Assembly: GCA_947499005.1 (NCBI GenBank)
Contig: CANMML010000034.1
Location: forward strand, 1 to 38,881
DNA length: 38,881 nt
DNA from: an uncultured Aquimarina sp.
Lineage (GTDB): Bacteria > Bacteroidota > Bacteroidia > Flavobacteriales > Flavobacteriaceae
Reading direction: 5' to 3'
Shown here: in pieces, positions 1 through 8,236 of the stretch
Numbering within the stretch: position 1 is the stretch's first letter
Layout: each line of letters opens with the position of its first letter
Notes under the pieces: model-generated
The model's database searches: none
What the model was told of the DNA's origin: nothing
Seen by the model: the letters and a program-made list of their open reading frames with translations, nothing else
Position numbers and translations under genes: made by a program

Positions 1-22
1 CCTTTAAATCTTCAAAATATCT

Positions 23-70
23 CGTCTGCAATTTTTAACTGAAAGTTAAAAAAATATTTGTGTCCAGACG
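23..70. repeat. Nested inverted repeat downstream of the lipoprotein gene
   Basis: Outer arms CGTCTG (23-28) and CAGACG (65-70) enclose an inner hairpin with 9-bp arms (32-40 and 44-52) and a GAA loop. It lies 40 to 90 bases past the stop of the minus-strand lipoprotein gene, where a terminator is expected. The minus strand has no clean T-run after the stem, so a terminator role is only inferred. Confidence 0.35.
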
Positions 71-111
71 GTAGCTCCTAAGAAGCGGTTTTAATTCTTT
101 TTTATAGAAAT

Positions 112-1317
112 CTAGAAACTAAAACCAGTCCAGTCAAAGATTGATCTATCTACACTTGGAGTATTACCTTCTGTAATAGTTACGGTAGCTCCTGACTCAT
201 TTTTAATATCTGTAATATCTAATCCATTAGCCGAAGATGCAGTACCTGTAATTGATACTTCTGATACCGCATTACCTCTAGCATCTACTAAATCAATAAG
301 GTCAGATGCAGTAGCTCCTGCACCAACTGATAAATATGCTCCTGTAATAGTTGCATTACTTCCTCTTCGAACTTTGATTAAATCGGCCATTTCGATAGTA
401 CTTTCATTAATAATCGTAATGTTAGTAATCGTTGGATTTGATTGACCTGCATCTGATGGAGATCTTCCATCTAAGTTACCATCTCCTTCAATACCTCTTG
501 GATCATCAGATTTTGTAGTTTGAGCAGCAGTTAAAATACCATAAACATTTGTTGCTGTTCCTGTCCAACCTTGAGTCCAATCGAACATATCATCTCTTGG
601 ATTTGCTACAAAAACATTCTCTACATTAACTGTACCTCCAAAAAACTCTATAGCATCATCATCCCCAAAAATAGCTGCTATATTACTTACTTGTGTTCCT
701 CTTCCGACAGCATAAAATGTTATACCATTGAATTCACTTTCACCACCAATACGAGCACCTGTATATTCTACAATAACATGATCTAAAACACCTGAATCAT
801 CTTCAGCATCAGTTCCTCCATACTGTAATGGTAAAACTTCTGTAGTAGAAGTTCCTCCTCCACTAATTGGAGCGTCACCAATTAAAAGAAGACCTCCCCA
901 GTTTCCTGCTTTGGGGTCACTAGATGCAGATGTAAATCTAATCGGGGCATCTGGTGTACCGTCAGCAATTATTCTCGCTCCGTTTTCAACTACTAAATAT
1001 GTATTTGAACCTCCCGCAACCGCTCTAATCGTAGTACCGGCCTCGATAGTTAACGTAGCACCGCTTTTAACAGCTAAAGCACCCGATAATGTATAAGTAT
1101 TTGCACTTGAAAGTGTAATATCTCCTGTTATATCTCCTCTTAAGTCAGATACCACTAAATCTGGATCTTCTTGTGAAGAAATAATACCATCGCCAGATTG
1201 GTTATTATTATTACCTCCACCGCTTTGATCATCAAATGCTGTAAAATTATCATCATCTCTACTACATCCTACTAAGGCCAAGCCTACTAATGCAGAAATC
1301 AATAATTTAGTTTTCAT
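112..1317 (-). CDS. Surface lipoprotein with beta-helix-like repeats, partner of the TonB receptor
   Basis: A 401-residue protein with a lipoprotein signal peptide (lipobox LVGCS, Cys18) and a low-complexity Gly/Asn linker at about residues 33-44, typical of Bacteroidota surface lipoproteins. The rest is rich in Thr, Ile, Gly and Asp, with short repeated strands such as SGATLTIEAGT, which suggests a right-handed parallel beta-helix. No catalytic motif is visible. It starts 35 bases after the upstream TonB receptor gene and is almost certainly co-transcribed with it. In Bacteroidota such pairs often work as an uptake porin with a surface partner. Because the operon has Pho-box-like repeats upstream, a role in phosphate or organophosphate capture is inferred; the substrate is not shown by the sequence. 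The ATG start is supported by the signal peptide. Confidence 0.72.
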   Translation of the reverse strand: MKTKLLISALVGLALVGCSRDDDNFTAFDDQSGGGNNNNQSGDGIISSQEDPDLVVSDLRGDITGDITLSSANTYTLSGALAVKSGATLTIEAGTTIRAVAGGSNTYLVVENGARIIADGTPDAPIRFTSASSDPKAGNWGGLLLIGDAPISGGGTSTTEVLPLQYGGTDAEDDSGVLDHVIVEYTGARIGGESEFNGITFYAVGRGTQVSNIAAIFGDDDAIEFFGGTVNVENVFVANPRDDMFDWTQGWTGTATNVYGILTAAQTTKSDDPRGIEGDGNLDGRSPSDAGQSNPTITNITIINESTIEMADLIKVRRGSNATITGAYLSVGAGATASDLIDLVDARGNAVSEVSITGTASSANGLDITDIKNESGATVTITEGNTPSVDRSIFDWTGFSF

Positions 1318-1352
1318 AATAATTTGTTTTTAATGTTTGTTTATTTTATTTA

Positions 1353-4151
1353 TTAAAATTTATAACTGAAACCAGCGCTGATATCAATTCCTCTTCTAAA
1401 TGAATTCAATACAATGTCTTGTCCTTGAGCCTCCTGAGTTAACTCAATCTTTTGATCCGTAATAATTTTTCCATTATTGAAAAAATCTAGGTTTTTCACA
1501 CTAAAGCTTATTCCAATCTTGTCATTAATCTTTAGTTTGTTAATAAAATCCAAACCAAATACATCACTTTCTACTATATTTTCATTCGTACCCACACCAA
1601 CAGCAAATATTCTTTCACTGAAATAGTTTGCGACTAATGAAGTTGTAAAATCAATCTTATCATTCTTTAGTGAATAGCTCACATCCCCATTCAACAACCA
1701 TGGTGAAGCCCCTTGCAATTGATCTGTTCTGTTAGTAAACCTAATAGTGATATCATCCGTAGGAAGATCTTCTTGTATTTGTCTTGAATATAAATATGAT
1801 CCATTAAAACCAAAAGATAGTTTAGTCTCGTCTGTCAAATCAAAACCAAATTTTGTTTCAACCTCAAAACCAAGCACCTGTGCCTCAGGAACATTTACAT
1901 ACGTAATTTGATTGGCTGCAGAGTTACTTCCTACTCGGTTAATCGGTGAATCGATATATTTATAAAAACCAGTTACCGTAACTAAATTAGATTCATCTTC
2001 CCCAAAGTAGTATTCAAACTTTGCATCAAGATTGTAGCTTTCAGAAGCATCAATATCTGGGTTCCCAATTGTTGTAAAATTGATTCCTTCATAAACAAAT
2101 GGTGCCACTTCTCTTAATTGAGGTAGCGTGTATGAGAAACTACCCGCCAATCTTAAAATAGTATTTTCATCGAAAGCATATTTAGCATTAAAAGAAGGAA
2201 GAATATACTCTTTATTCAATCTAGCTGAATCATCTGGCCTGGCTCCATTAACACTTGACACTAAAGCAGTATCATAATCCACTCTTTGACCTATTTTATC
2301 GTATCTAATACCTGCGTTTAATGTTAAGCTCTCATTAACTTGATATACTCCTTCTGCATAACCAGACCAAACTTCTCTATCTCCAATATAAAAGAATGGG
2401 AATAATGGACTTACCGTACGCCCTCTACCATCTCTTTGTCGTCCTCTATCTGTTACCAATTGGAAATCTCCATTGTCTAATGTCTCTTGGTTAAATAGTG
2501 CATCTACATTATTAACATCTACTTCGTTTTGGTTAATGATATTAGCATTAAACTGTCTAAAGATGAAGTTCCTTTTAGTATACCTAGCGTTTATTCCTCC
2601 TTTTACTTCTCTAACAAAATCGTCTAGATCATCCTCTGAATTCAAGTCATAAGTCAACTGTAATCTTCCTGCGTAATCATCTTCTTGTAACTCTGAAAAG
2701 AATCTGTGGTTAAAACCTGCTGAACCTTGTGCTGGCACCGTGATACCATTATCATCTATAAAGAAAGTATTTGTTTTTCTATCAGGTTCATTTGCAGCAA
2801 TAAAACTAAATGACCCTCCATAATCTACTTTTAATCTATCTACAAAAGTATGCTCCCCTGTTAATTGATTAACATATAGGTCATTATCATTCAACTGTTG
2901 TCTTCTAGTAAATACTTCATTCCCGTCATCTTTAACCCCTGTATCTAAACCTCTATATTCACCAACTGACTGCGTATTGTTATGGATAAATAAATGAGTT
3001 AACCCAACTGAATTTCCTTTACCATAGTCAAAATTTACTCCTCCCATTAATAACTGTGAAGTATTGAAGTCATACTTTTGAAAATCCTGACTTCTAGATA
3101 ATCTACCGTCAGCAGTAATAGAACCACTAGTTCCTTCTTTGTATTTAAAACTATTCTTGTGAGATCCTACAACAAAAGCAGTTAATTTATAAGAACCAGG
3201 CAAGTTTATCTTTCCTCCCGCAGCTAGAGAAACACTACTATTTATTGGAAAAAGTGTTGTTTCTGGCTGTAACGAGTTTTCAAAATTATATGTACCTAAA
3301 GTTCTATCCGTAATAGGACTTGACTCGTTAATACCAGTTCCTAAATTATTGGCCCCATTAATTCTTAAGAAATCTTTTCCTATGGTTCTTGTATTAAATC
3401 CAGTAGAACTACTAATAGATAATGAATTCTTAGATATCACTTTTGATTTAATATCAATATTCGCTCCAGCAACATCTCCATAAATAGATGATCCAAATGT
3501 TTTATTAACCCCAATATTGGAGATTGCATTAGAACCAAAATAGCTCAAGCTGATATTCTTGCTTTCAGGATCGTCTGATGGTAATGGCAACCCATTTAGA
3601 GATGTAGAATTATATCGATCACCAAGCCCTCTAACAAATACACTCTTCGAACCTTGAGATTTTGTCACCCCTGCTATTTTAGTTACTGCACTTTCTACTG
3701 TGCTTGCACCCTTCTTAGCCGCTTCCTCTATTCCAATTGTTTGTGTAATAACAACTGCTTCTTTTTGTTCAGTAATTAGTGCCTCCTCGCTTTCTTTAAC
3801 TTTTGGACCTACCGTTATTACGGTTTCTTTTAATGTATTCGCAGATAATTCTAGCGTTTCATTTAAAGTAGTAACTTCATTTGCTTTGATAATAACATTA
3901 GGGATTTCCTTAGTCTTATATCCTATAAAGCTCATTACTACAGTATAACTACCAGTAGCTATATCCGAAATAACATATTTCCCATCAAAGTCTGTATCAG
4001 CACCTTGTGTTGTACCTTTAAGATAAACAGACACAAAAGGTAAAGGTTCATTTTCTATTGCTCCGTCAAGAACTATACCCGACAATTCACCTGTCTGCGC
4101 CATTGCACAGTAGCTGATAATAACACTAAAAAAAAGTATAACTTTTCTCAT
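1353..4151 (-). CDS. TonB-dependent outer-membrane receptor, probable phosphate-regulated
   Basis: A 932-residue receptor. It has a signal peptide ending near MAQ (residue 19), a CarboxypepD_reg-like domain at about 23-105 (SGIVLDG, FDGKYVISDI), a plug domain at about 130-240 with VRGLGDRYNSTSLNG, and then a long beta-barrel with alternating aromatic strands, ending in Phe (FSYKF) as outer-membrane barrels do. Length and order are normal for the family. It leads a two-gene minus-strand operon with the beta-helix lipoprotein. It is not SusC/SusD-like, because no SusD homologue follows. The upstream region has a degenerate 11-bp repeat like those before pstless PiT and phoB in this window, so phosphate-starvation induction is inferred. 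The ligand cannot be read from the sequence. Confidence 0.9.
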   Translation of the reverse strand: MRKVILFFSVIISYCAMAQTGELSGIVLDGAIENEPLPFVSVYLKGTTQGADTDFDGKYVISDIATGSYTVVMSFIGYKTKEIPNVIIKANEVTTLNETLELSANTLKETVITVGPKVKESEEALITEQKEAVVITQTIGIEEAAKKGASTVESAVTKIAGVTKSQGSKSVFVRGLGDRYNSTSLNGLPLPSDDPESKNISLSYFGSNAISNIGVNKTFGSSIYGDVAGANIDIKSKVISKNSLSISSSTGFNTRTIGKDFLRINGANNLGTGINESSPITDRTLGTYNFENSLQPETTLFPINSSVSLAAGGKINLPGSYKLTAFVVGSHKNSFKYKEGTSGSITADGRLSRSQDFQKYDFNTSQLLMGGVNFDYGKGNSVGLTHLFIHNNTQSVGEYRGLDTGVKDDGNEVFTRRQQLNDNDLYVNQLTGEHTFVDRLKVDYGGSFSFIAANEPDRKTNTFFIDDNGITVPAQGSAGFNHRFFSELQEDDYAGRLQLTYDLNSEDDLDDFVREVKGGINARYTKRNFIFRQFNANIINQNEVDVNNVDALFNQETLDNGDFQLVTDRGRQRDGRGRTVSPLFPFFYIGDREVWSGYAEGVYQVNESLTLNAGIRYDKIGQRVDYDTALVSSVNGARPDDSARLNKEYILPSFNAKYAFDENTILRLAGSFSYTLPQLREVAPFVYEGINFTTIGNPDIDASESYNLDAKFEYYFGEDESNLVTVTGFYKYIDSPINRVGSNSAANQITYVNVPEAQVLGFEVETKFGFDLTDETKLSFGFNGSYLYSRQIQEDLPTDDITIRFTNRTDQLQGASPWLLNGDVSYSLKNDKIDFTTSLVANYFSERIFAVGVGTNENIVESDVFGLDFINKLKINDKIGISFSVKNLDFFNNGKIITDQKIELTQEAQGQDIVLNSFRRGIDISAGFSYKF

Positions 4152-4230
4152 TACTTGATTTAATTAATTTCTGTTTCAATTCGGTGGCAAAGAAACCATT
4201 CGTATGTTAAGGATATATTAAACCAGAGTT

Positions 4231-4272
4231 AATGTTACATCATAATAATCTTTCAACGTTAGGTTTTTGTTA
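4231..4272 (-). promoter_or_regulatory. Degenerate Pho-box-like repeats upstream of the TonB receptor
   Basis: On the minus strand TAACAAA (4272-4266) and TAACGTT (4261-4255) lie exactly 11 bases apart, and a clean TAACATT occurs at 4237-4231. These match the repeat unit seen upstream of the PiT and phoB genes, but less well. They lie 80 to 121 bases before the receptor start codon. Confidence 0.45.
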
Positions 4273-4735
4273 GCCTAATTGTATCCTCAACACACCAATA
4301 AACAAGCCTGTTAACATTGCTCTAAAACAAGAACTAAAATACTTGTCTACATTTAACGTACACTTAAAGATTCAGTTCCCTTAAGAATACATGGAGGTGT
4401 TAATTTTATCATCAGTGATTAGCAAGACTCGCTGAAATAATACTTGCTGTTTTCAATTCAAAAAAGAAGGTTGCTGATTGTCAGTAACCTTTTTATTTTT
4501 TGGCACCATCAAAGGGTATTATACCTAGAGTAGTTTATTATTCAACTTTTGTAGCGACAAAAGTAGCAAAAGTGCTCGCGTGAATTTTTTAAGTTGAAAA
4601 TTAGAGCTTTGATTAAAAAATATTCGTTTTGTACATCACTCGGTGTCCCTAAGGTAATAGTAACTGATAGAAGTATTAGCGATCCTTCCAGCATTGTGAC
4701 CTATGTTTTACGTTACCATCAAGCAAAAAACACCA
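4273..4735. other. Gene-free stretch with an isolated bidirectional terminator-like hairpin
   Basis: No credible reading frame was found on either strand between the receptor promoter and the Fic promoter. The one clear structure is a hairpin with 11-bp arms, AAGGTTGCTGA (4467-4477) and TCAGTAACCTT (4481-4491), with one mismatch and a TTG loop. It is followed by a T-rich run on the plus strand and, because it is preceded by A-runs, also on the minus strand. No gene ends next to it, so it may end a small RNA or be left from a lost gene. A short minus-strand open stretch near 4550-4620 looks like dispersed repeat sequence. Confidence 0.4.
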
Positions 4736-4822
4736 TTTACGGAGAATAGCATACTTTTTCGCAGTAATATTTGCGGAGATAATTTTGGTTGCGAAGAATA
4801 TTAATTATATTTACCGCATATT
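4736..4822 (+). promoter_or_regulatory. Fic gene promoter with repeated TTGCGGAGAATA-like elements
   Basis: Four related elements precede the gene: TTTACGGAGAATA (4736-4748), TTTTCGCAGTAAT (4756-4768), TTTGCGGAGATAAT (4770-4783) and TTGCGAAGAATAT (4789-4801). A -7-like TATATTTA at 4806-4813 lies only nine bases before the ATG, so the transcript should have a very short leader or none. The repeats look like operator sites for a regulator. The C-terminal winged-helix-like domain of the Fic protein makes autoregulation possible, but this is inference. Confidence 0.5.
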
Positions 4823-5953
4823 ATGCGAAGATTAAAGGTTTACATACACGAAAAAGATGATTGGACAGATTTTAGTTGGAACGAAAAACTTATATCAAAA
4901 GAATTAGCTGAAACAAGAAATCTCCAAGGCCGTTTATTAGGTAAAATGGAGTCTCTTGGATTTGATCAACAAGATGAAGCTGTTTTAAACACACTTACTT
5001 TAGAAATAGTAAAGTCTTCTGAAATAGAAGGTGAAATTTTAGATTTAGAACAAGTTCGTTCTTCTGTAGCAAGAAGATTAGGGATAGAATTAGCAGGAGC
5101 CATAGAATCGGAAAGACATATTGATGGAATTGTAGAAATGATGCTCGATGCAACACAACGTTATAGCTTACCAATAACAAAAGACAGATTGTTTGGTTGG
5201 CACTCTTTATTGTTTCCTACAGGATGGAGTAATATGTATAAAATTACCGTTGCAGATTGGCGAAAAGATTCAACTGGACCAATGCAAGTTGTTTCAGGAG
5301 CAATGGGAAAAGAAAAAGTACATTTCGAAGCACCTAGTTCGGAAAGAATAGATTCAGAAATAGAAACTCTAATTCATTGGATAGAATCCGAAAACGAAAT
5401 AGATCCTGTACTAAAATCTGCAATAGTTCACCTATGGTTTATAACCATACATCCTTTTGACGATGGAAATGGAAGAATTACAAGAGCCCTTACTGAAATG
5501 TTACTTGCTCGTTCAGATAACAGTGTTAAAAGGTTTTATAGTATGTCTTCTCAAATAAGAATTCAAAGAAAACAATACTATCAAATTTTAGAAAAAACAC
5601 AAAAGGGAACTTCAGAAATTACGGATTGGATACTTTGGTTTTTAGAGTGTTTAAAAAACTCCTTTGAATCAACATCTGAATTATTATCTAAAATTTTAAT
5701 CAAAGCTGAATTTTGGAAAATAAACTCTAAAACCATTCTGAATAAACGACAACAAAAGATGTTAAACAAACTTCTTGATGGTTTTGACGGAAAACTTACA
5801 ACTTCTAAATGGGGAAAAATATGTAAATGTTCTCAAGATACAGCTTTAAGAGACATACAAGACCTTATTAAAAAAGACATATTACAGAAAGAAAAAAGTG
5901 GTGGAAGAAGTACTAATTACGAACTAAAACTGCCCAGTAGTAACAATGTATAA
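4823..5953 (+). CDS. Fic family protein with N-terminal DUF4172 domain (probable AMP transferase)
   Basis: A 376-residue protein. Residues 1-80 look like the DUF4172 domain and contain the class II inhibitory motif SSEIEG (65-70, pattern [S/T]xxxE[G/N]), which in Fic enzymes keeps ATP bound unproductively. The Fic core carries the full catalytic motif HPFDDGNGR (210-218). Residues about 300-370 resemble a winged helix (TTSKWGKICKCSQDTALRDI). Family members transfer AMP from ATP to target proteins, and the intact motifs suggest an active but self-inhibited enzyme. It stands alone, convergent with the small CarboxypepD_reg gene (24-base gap), and interrupts an otherwise phosphate-related locus, so it may be a later insertion. 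The target is unknown. Confidence 0.88.
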   Translation: MRRLKVYIHEKDDWTDFSWNEKLISKELAETRNLQGRLLGKMESLGFDQQDEAVLNTLTLEIVKSSEIEGEILDLEQVRSSVARRLGIELAGAIESERHIDGIVEMMLDATQRYSLPITKDRLFGWHSLLFPTGWSNMYKITVADWRKDSTGPMQVVSGAMGKEKVHFEAPSSERIDSEIETLIHWIESENEIDPVLKSAIVHLWFITIHPFDDGNGRITRALTEMLLARSDNSVKRFYSMSSQIRIQRKQYYQILEKTQKGTSEITDWILWFLECLKNSFESTSELLSKILIKAEFWKINSKTILNKRQQKMLNKLLDGFDGKLTTSKWGKICKCSQDTALRDIQDLIKKDILQKEKSGGRSTNYELKLPSSNNV

Positions 5954-5976
5954 AAACATAACTACAAAACCGAAAA

Positions 5977-6345
5977 TTACAATTCCGAGATGTTAGTATG
6001 CTCTACAGATCCGACACCTTCATGTGGAATAAGAAAAGTAACTTTATTTAGATGTGCATCCATGATAATGGCATTATCACTAACAGTCACTTTTCTAGTA
6101 ATAGTCTCACATCCTAAAAACTGAAAAACTAAAGTATACTCTCCTGGCTCTAATGCTGTAAAATTATACTGACCTCTAAAATCAGTTGTCATTTTTTGAT
6201 TCGTTTCTTTCAAGGTAACATTTGCAAAGAAAATTGCATTTTGATCATTGTCTCCTTCATATACAACTCCAGAAATATCTTGAGTGCTCTGAGCCATTAA
6301 AACTCCTGCTGTAAATAATAAGAAAACTGATAATAACTTTCGCAT
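5977..6345 (-). CDS. Free-standing CarboxypepD_reg-like domain, secreted
   Basis: A 122-residue protein with a signal peptide (cleavage after LMAQ, about residue 19) and one CarboxypepD_reg-like beta-sandwich at about 23-105 (SGVVYEGD, FRGQYNFTALEPGEYTL, FQFLGCET). This is the same domain that starts the TonB receptors here, yet the protein ends about 20 residues after the domain with no plug or barrel. It may be an independent periplasmic or surface protein, or the stable remnant of a truncated receptor. A pair of Pho-box-like repeats lies 86 to 103 bases upstream, tying it to the surrounding phosphate locus. Function unknown. Confidence 0.7.
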   Translation of the reverse strand: MRKLLSVFLLFTAGVLMAQSTQDISGVVYEGDNDQNAIFFANVTLKETNQKMTTDFRGQYNFTALEPGEYTLVFQFLGCETITRKVTVSDNAIIMDAHLNKVTFLIPHEGVGSVEHTNISEL

Positions 6346-6430
6346 CTTAATTCAATAACTAATTACAATGCAAATAGACGGATTATTTCATGTTTGATTC
6401 AAATTAAGATTATTATTGATTTATTATTTT

Positions 6431-6448
6431 AATGTAAATTTATTGTAA
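6431..6448 (-). promoter_or_regulatory. Pho-box-like direct repeat, 11-bp period
   Basis: On the minus strand the sequence reads TTACAAT, four bases, TTACATT: two units 11 bases apart (plus-strand positions 6442-6448 and 6431-6437). It points toward the CarboxypepD_reg gene starting at 6345 and matches the repeats before PiT and phoB. Confidence 0.5.
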
Positions 6449-6453
6449 ACCAA

Positions 6454-6482
6454 AAAAGCTACCTTATTTAAAGATAGCTTTT
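6454..6482 (-). terminator. Terminator of the first 118-residue gene
   Basis: Hairpin AAAAGCTA...TAGCTTTT, extended by CTT/AAG inside, with a T-run on the minus strand, 57 bases past the stop of the gene ending at 6539. It closely resembles the terminator of the paralogous gene at 7564-7592. Confidence 0.7.
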
Positions 6483-6538
6483 GTAATCCCAGAACTCGAT
6501 TTTCGTATACCGAAACGAATCCTTATTTGATATTTTCT

Positions 6539-6895
6539 TTATTTTCTGAATGTAGAAACTACAGTACTTTTATCATCCCACACTTTAATTCCAGCAATTT
6601 GGTTGTTCGAATAGCTTACCTCAGATAACTCTGCACCATCCCAAAAGAACCATTTTCCTGTTTTTACACCTAACTGATAATTCCCTTTTGATAATTTTTT
6701 ACCATCTACATCATAAGAAATCCATTCTCCATGTGGCTTATTATCCTTGAAGTAACCTATTTGATTAACGTCTCCATTATCGTAGTAAAATGTTGCTTTG
6801 ATTAAGTCATCTACCTTCTCATATGTTGGCTTAACTTCTTGCGAAAAAGCGGTAGTGGCAAACAAAAGACTCAATATCATTATTAACTTCTTCAT
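6539..6895 (-). CDS. Secreted MORN/YwqK-like repeat protein, copy 1
   Basis: A 118-residue protein with a signal peptide (cleavage near AFSQ, residue 19) and two to three short repeats of the MORN/YwqK type: GYFKDNKPHGEW, KLSKGNYQLGVKTGKWFFW, ELSEVSYSN. In related flavobacteria this family is often misnamed nicotinic acid mononucleotide adenyltransferase; no nucleotidyltransferase motif is visible, so that name should not be used. A paralogue of the same length, about two thirds identical by eye, lies at 7644-8000 with the same promoter layout and terminator. It has a minus-strand -7 motif TATATTTG (revcomp of 6935-6942) and Pho-box-like repeats, so phosphate-responsive expression is inferred. 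The molecular role is unknown. Confidence 0.75.
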   Translation of the reverse strand: MKKLIMILSLLFATTAFSQEVKPTYEKVDDLIKATFYYDNGDVNQIGYFKDNKPHGEWISYDVDGKKLSKGNYQLGVKTGKWFFWDGAELSEVSYSNNQIAGIKVWDDKSTVVSTFRK

Positions 6896-6934
6896 ATATC
6901 TAAAATTTAAAAATCTTGTGCGCTATTGCATGTA

Positions 6935-6990
6935 CAAATATACACTTATTTTACTTTTAAAAAACATTTTGGTAACATTAAATTTACATT
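6935..6990 (-). promoter_or_regulatory. Promoter of copy 1: consensus -7 box plus three 11-bp repeats
   Basis: CAAATATA at 6935-6942 is the minus-strand TATATTTG, an exact TAnnTTTG -7 box. Upstream of it three units occur at exact 11-base steps, read on the plus strand: AAACATT (6962-6968), TAACATT (6973-6979) and TTACATT (6984-6990). The unit orientation is opposite to the gene, unlike at PiT. Confidence 0.6.
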
Positions 6991-7063
6991 AAAGTGCTTT
7001 TTGTCGAATATTTATGCTTTTTATCGTTAAAAATTAATTTTGAAGTCAAAAACACACATTGGG

Positions 7064-7081
7064 TAACATTAAGTTTACATT
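7064..7081 (+). promoter_or_regulatory. Orphan Pho-box-like repeat with no gene after it
   Basis: TAACATT (7064-7070) and TTACATT (7075-7081) lie 11 bases apart, followed by CAAATTAAA much as after the PiT box (CAAATTTAA). It lies 91 bases from the copy-1 box; the PiT box lies 94 bases from the copy-2 box. No gene starts within 500 bases on the plus strand. It is probably the duplicated relic of the divergent PiT promoter, or drives an unrecognised RNA. Confidence 0.5.
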
Positions 7082-7560
7082 CAAATTAAACGATCTTAAA
7101 ATGAAAATCTTATGAATGATTTAATTAAAAGTGAAGGTGTTCTCTATTAATTGAGGGTTAGTATAATGAGAACTCGATATACATTATATAGTAATGCCAA
7201 TAGCAATCAGAATATTTAAAACCTTATTAAGAATGTTAAGGTTTAATAAGGGATCAATCTAAAAGTTGTGGATAAGCAATACTAGCGTCATTCCTGTGAA
7301 GAAAGGAATCTCCTACTCAAAAGGCACAATTTTCAATTTTAAATAATTATTTACAATCTCTAGTGAAGGAGACTCCACTACATTTTTTAAATCCCAATAC
7401 CAGGATAGTTCTGATCTGCAATTAGTGCTTAATCAATCAATAGCTTTGTAAGCACAGAAAACATTTCCGCGCTATCACTTGTGCTTTTATATTATTTATA
7501 CCAAGCGATATAGTTCATATAATTCTAACTTAATTTTAGGACTGGACAAATTCTAAAAAT
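7082..7560. other. Gene-free stretch with a degenerate intergenic repeat
   Basis: No coding frame is supported. A dispersed-repeat-like inverted segment is present: GTCATTCCTGTGAAGAAAGG with following AATCTCC (about 7290-7316), and a partly matching CTAGTGAAGGAGACTCCACTA (about 7361-7381). The rest shows nothing recognisable and may be remnant sequence of a duplicated and lost gene. Confidence 0.35.
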
Positions 7561-7563
7561 AAA

Positions 7564-7592
7564 AAAAGCTATCTAGGGGTTAGATAGCTTTT
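7564..7592 (-). terminator. Terminator of the second 118-residue gene
   Basis: Perfect 12-bp stem AAAAGCTATCTA (7564-7575) / TAGATAGCTTTT (7581-7592) with a five-base loop, flanked by A and T runs so it could work on both strands. It lies 52 bases past the stop of the gene ending at 7644. Confidence 0.8.
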
Positions 7593-7643
7593 AAAATTTA
7601 ATGAGCCTATTATATAAACTCATTATCATTACAATGAAATTGA

Positions 7644-8000
7644 CTACTTGTCTGAAGTGTGTACTATTACAGTTTCCTGTTCCCAGACTTTAACATCAGC
7701 AATTTCATTATTGTCATAATTTACTTCTGACAATGCTTTATCATTCCAAAACGACCATTTACCGGTCTTTATTCCCATATCATAATTACCTTCCGATAAT
7801 TTATTCCCATCAAGGTCATAAGAGACCCACTCTCCATGCGGCTTACCTCTTTTGAAATAACCCACTTGATTTATTTCACCATTATCATGATAAAATGTAG
7901 CTCTAATTAGATCGTCTATCCTCTCATACTTTGGTTCAACTTCCTGACCAAAAGTAATAGTAGCAAACAAAAAACAAAAAATAGAAATTAGCGTTTTCAT
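7644..8000 (-). CDS. Secreted MORN/YwqK-like repeat protein, copy 2
   Basis: A 118-residue paralogue of the gene at 6539-6895, with signal peptide (TFGQ, residue 19) and the same repeat blocks GYFKRGKPHGEW, GNYDMGIKTGKWSFW and ALSEVNYDN. The two copies agree in length, promoter layout and terminator, so a duplication of the whole unit is clear. It is divergent from the PiT gene across a 236-base region holding two Pho-box-like sites, which links it to phosphate physiology. Minus-strand -7 is TATATTTA (revcomp of 8036-8043). Function unknown. Confidence 0.75.
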   Translation of the reverse strand: MKTLISIFCFLFATITFGQEVEPKYERIDDLIRATFYHDNGEINQVGYFKRGKPHGEWVSYDLDGNKLSEGNYDMGIKTGKWSFWNDKALSEVNYDNNEIADVKVWEQETVIVHTSDK

Positions 8001-8063
8001 AGATCGATATTTAAATTGGGGGCACTATTGCTACTTAAATATACACCTATTTAGCCAGAAAAT

Positions 8064-8092
8064 AAACACTTTGTTAACATTTAATTTACATT
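8064..8092 (-). promoter_or_regulatory. Pho-box-like repeats upstream of copy 2
   Basis: Units at 11-base steps, read on the plus strand: a degenerate AAACACT (8064-8070), TAACATT (8075-8081) and TTACATT (8086-8092). The main pair lies 75 to 92 bases from the start codon at 8000, nearly the same distance as for copy 1. It could also add to PiT regulation. Confidence 0.55.
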
Positions 8093-8168
8093 CTTGTGTT
8101 TTTTAACGGATAAATAAGTCTTTTTGTCTAAATATTTTAAAATAAAAATTCAAAAATAATTTGTTTCA

Positions 8169-8212
8169 TAACATTAAATTAACATTCAAATTTAAGAATA
8201 GTATAAAATTTG
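8169..8212 (+). promoter_or_regulatory. PiT promoter with Pho-box-like repeat
   Basis: Two perfect TAACATT units (8169-8175 and 8180-8186) lie 11 bases apart, followed after 18 bases by a -7-like AAAATTTG (8205-8212). The repeat occupies the -33 region, as expected for a PhoB-activated promoter that lacks a good -33 box. TTAACA is also the known unit of the Bacillus PhoP box. Confidence 0.65.
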
Positions 8213-8236
8213 CATTCAATAAAATTCTATACCTAA

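Noticed and set aside
7100..7560. A small gene after the orphan Pho-box-like site
   Set aside because: The first ATG frames stop within a few codons and no other frame looks like protein.
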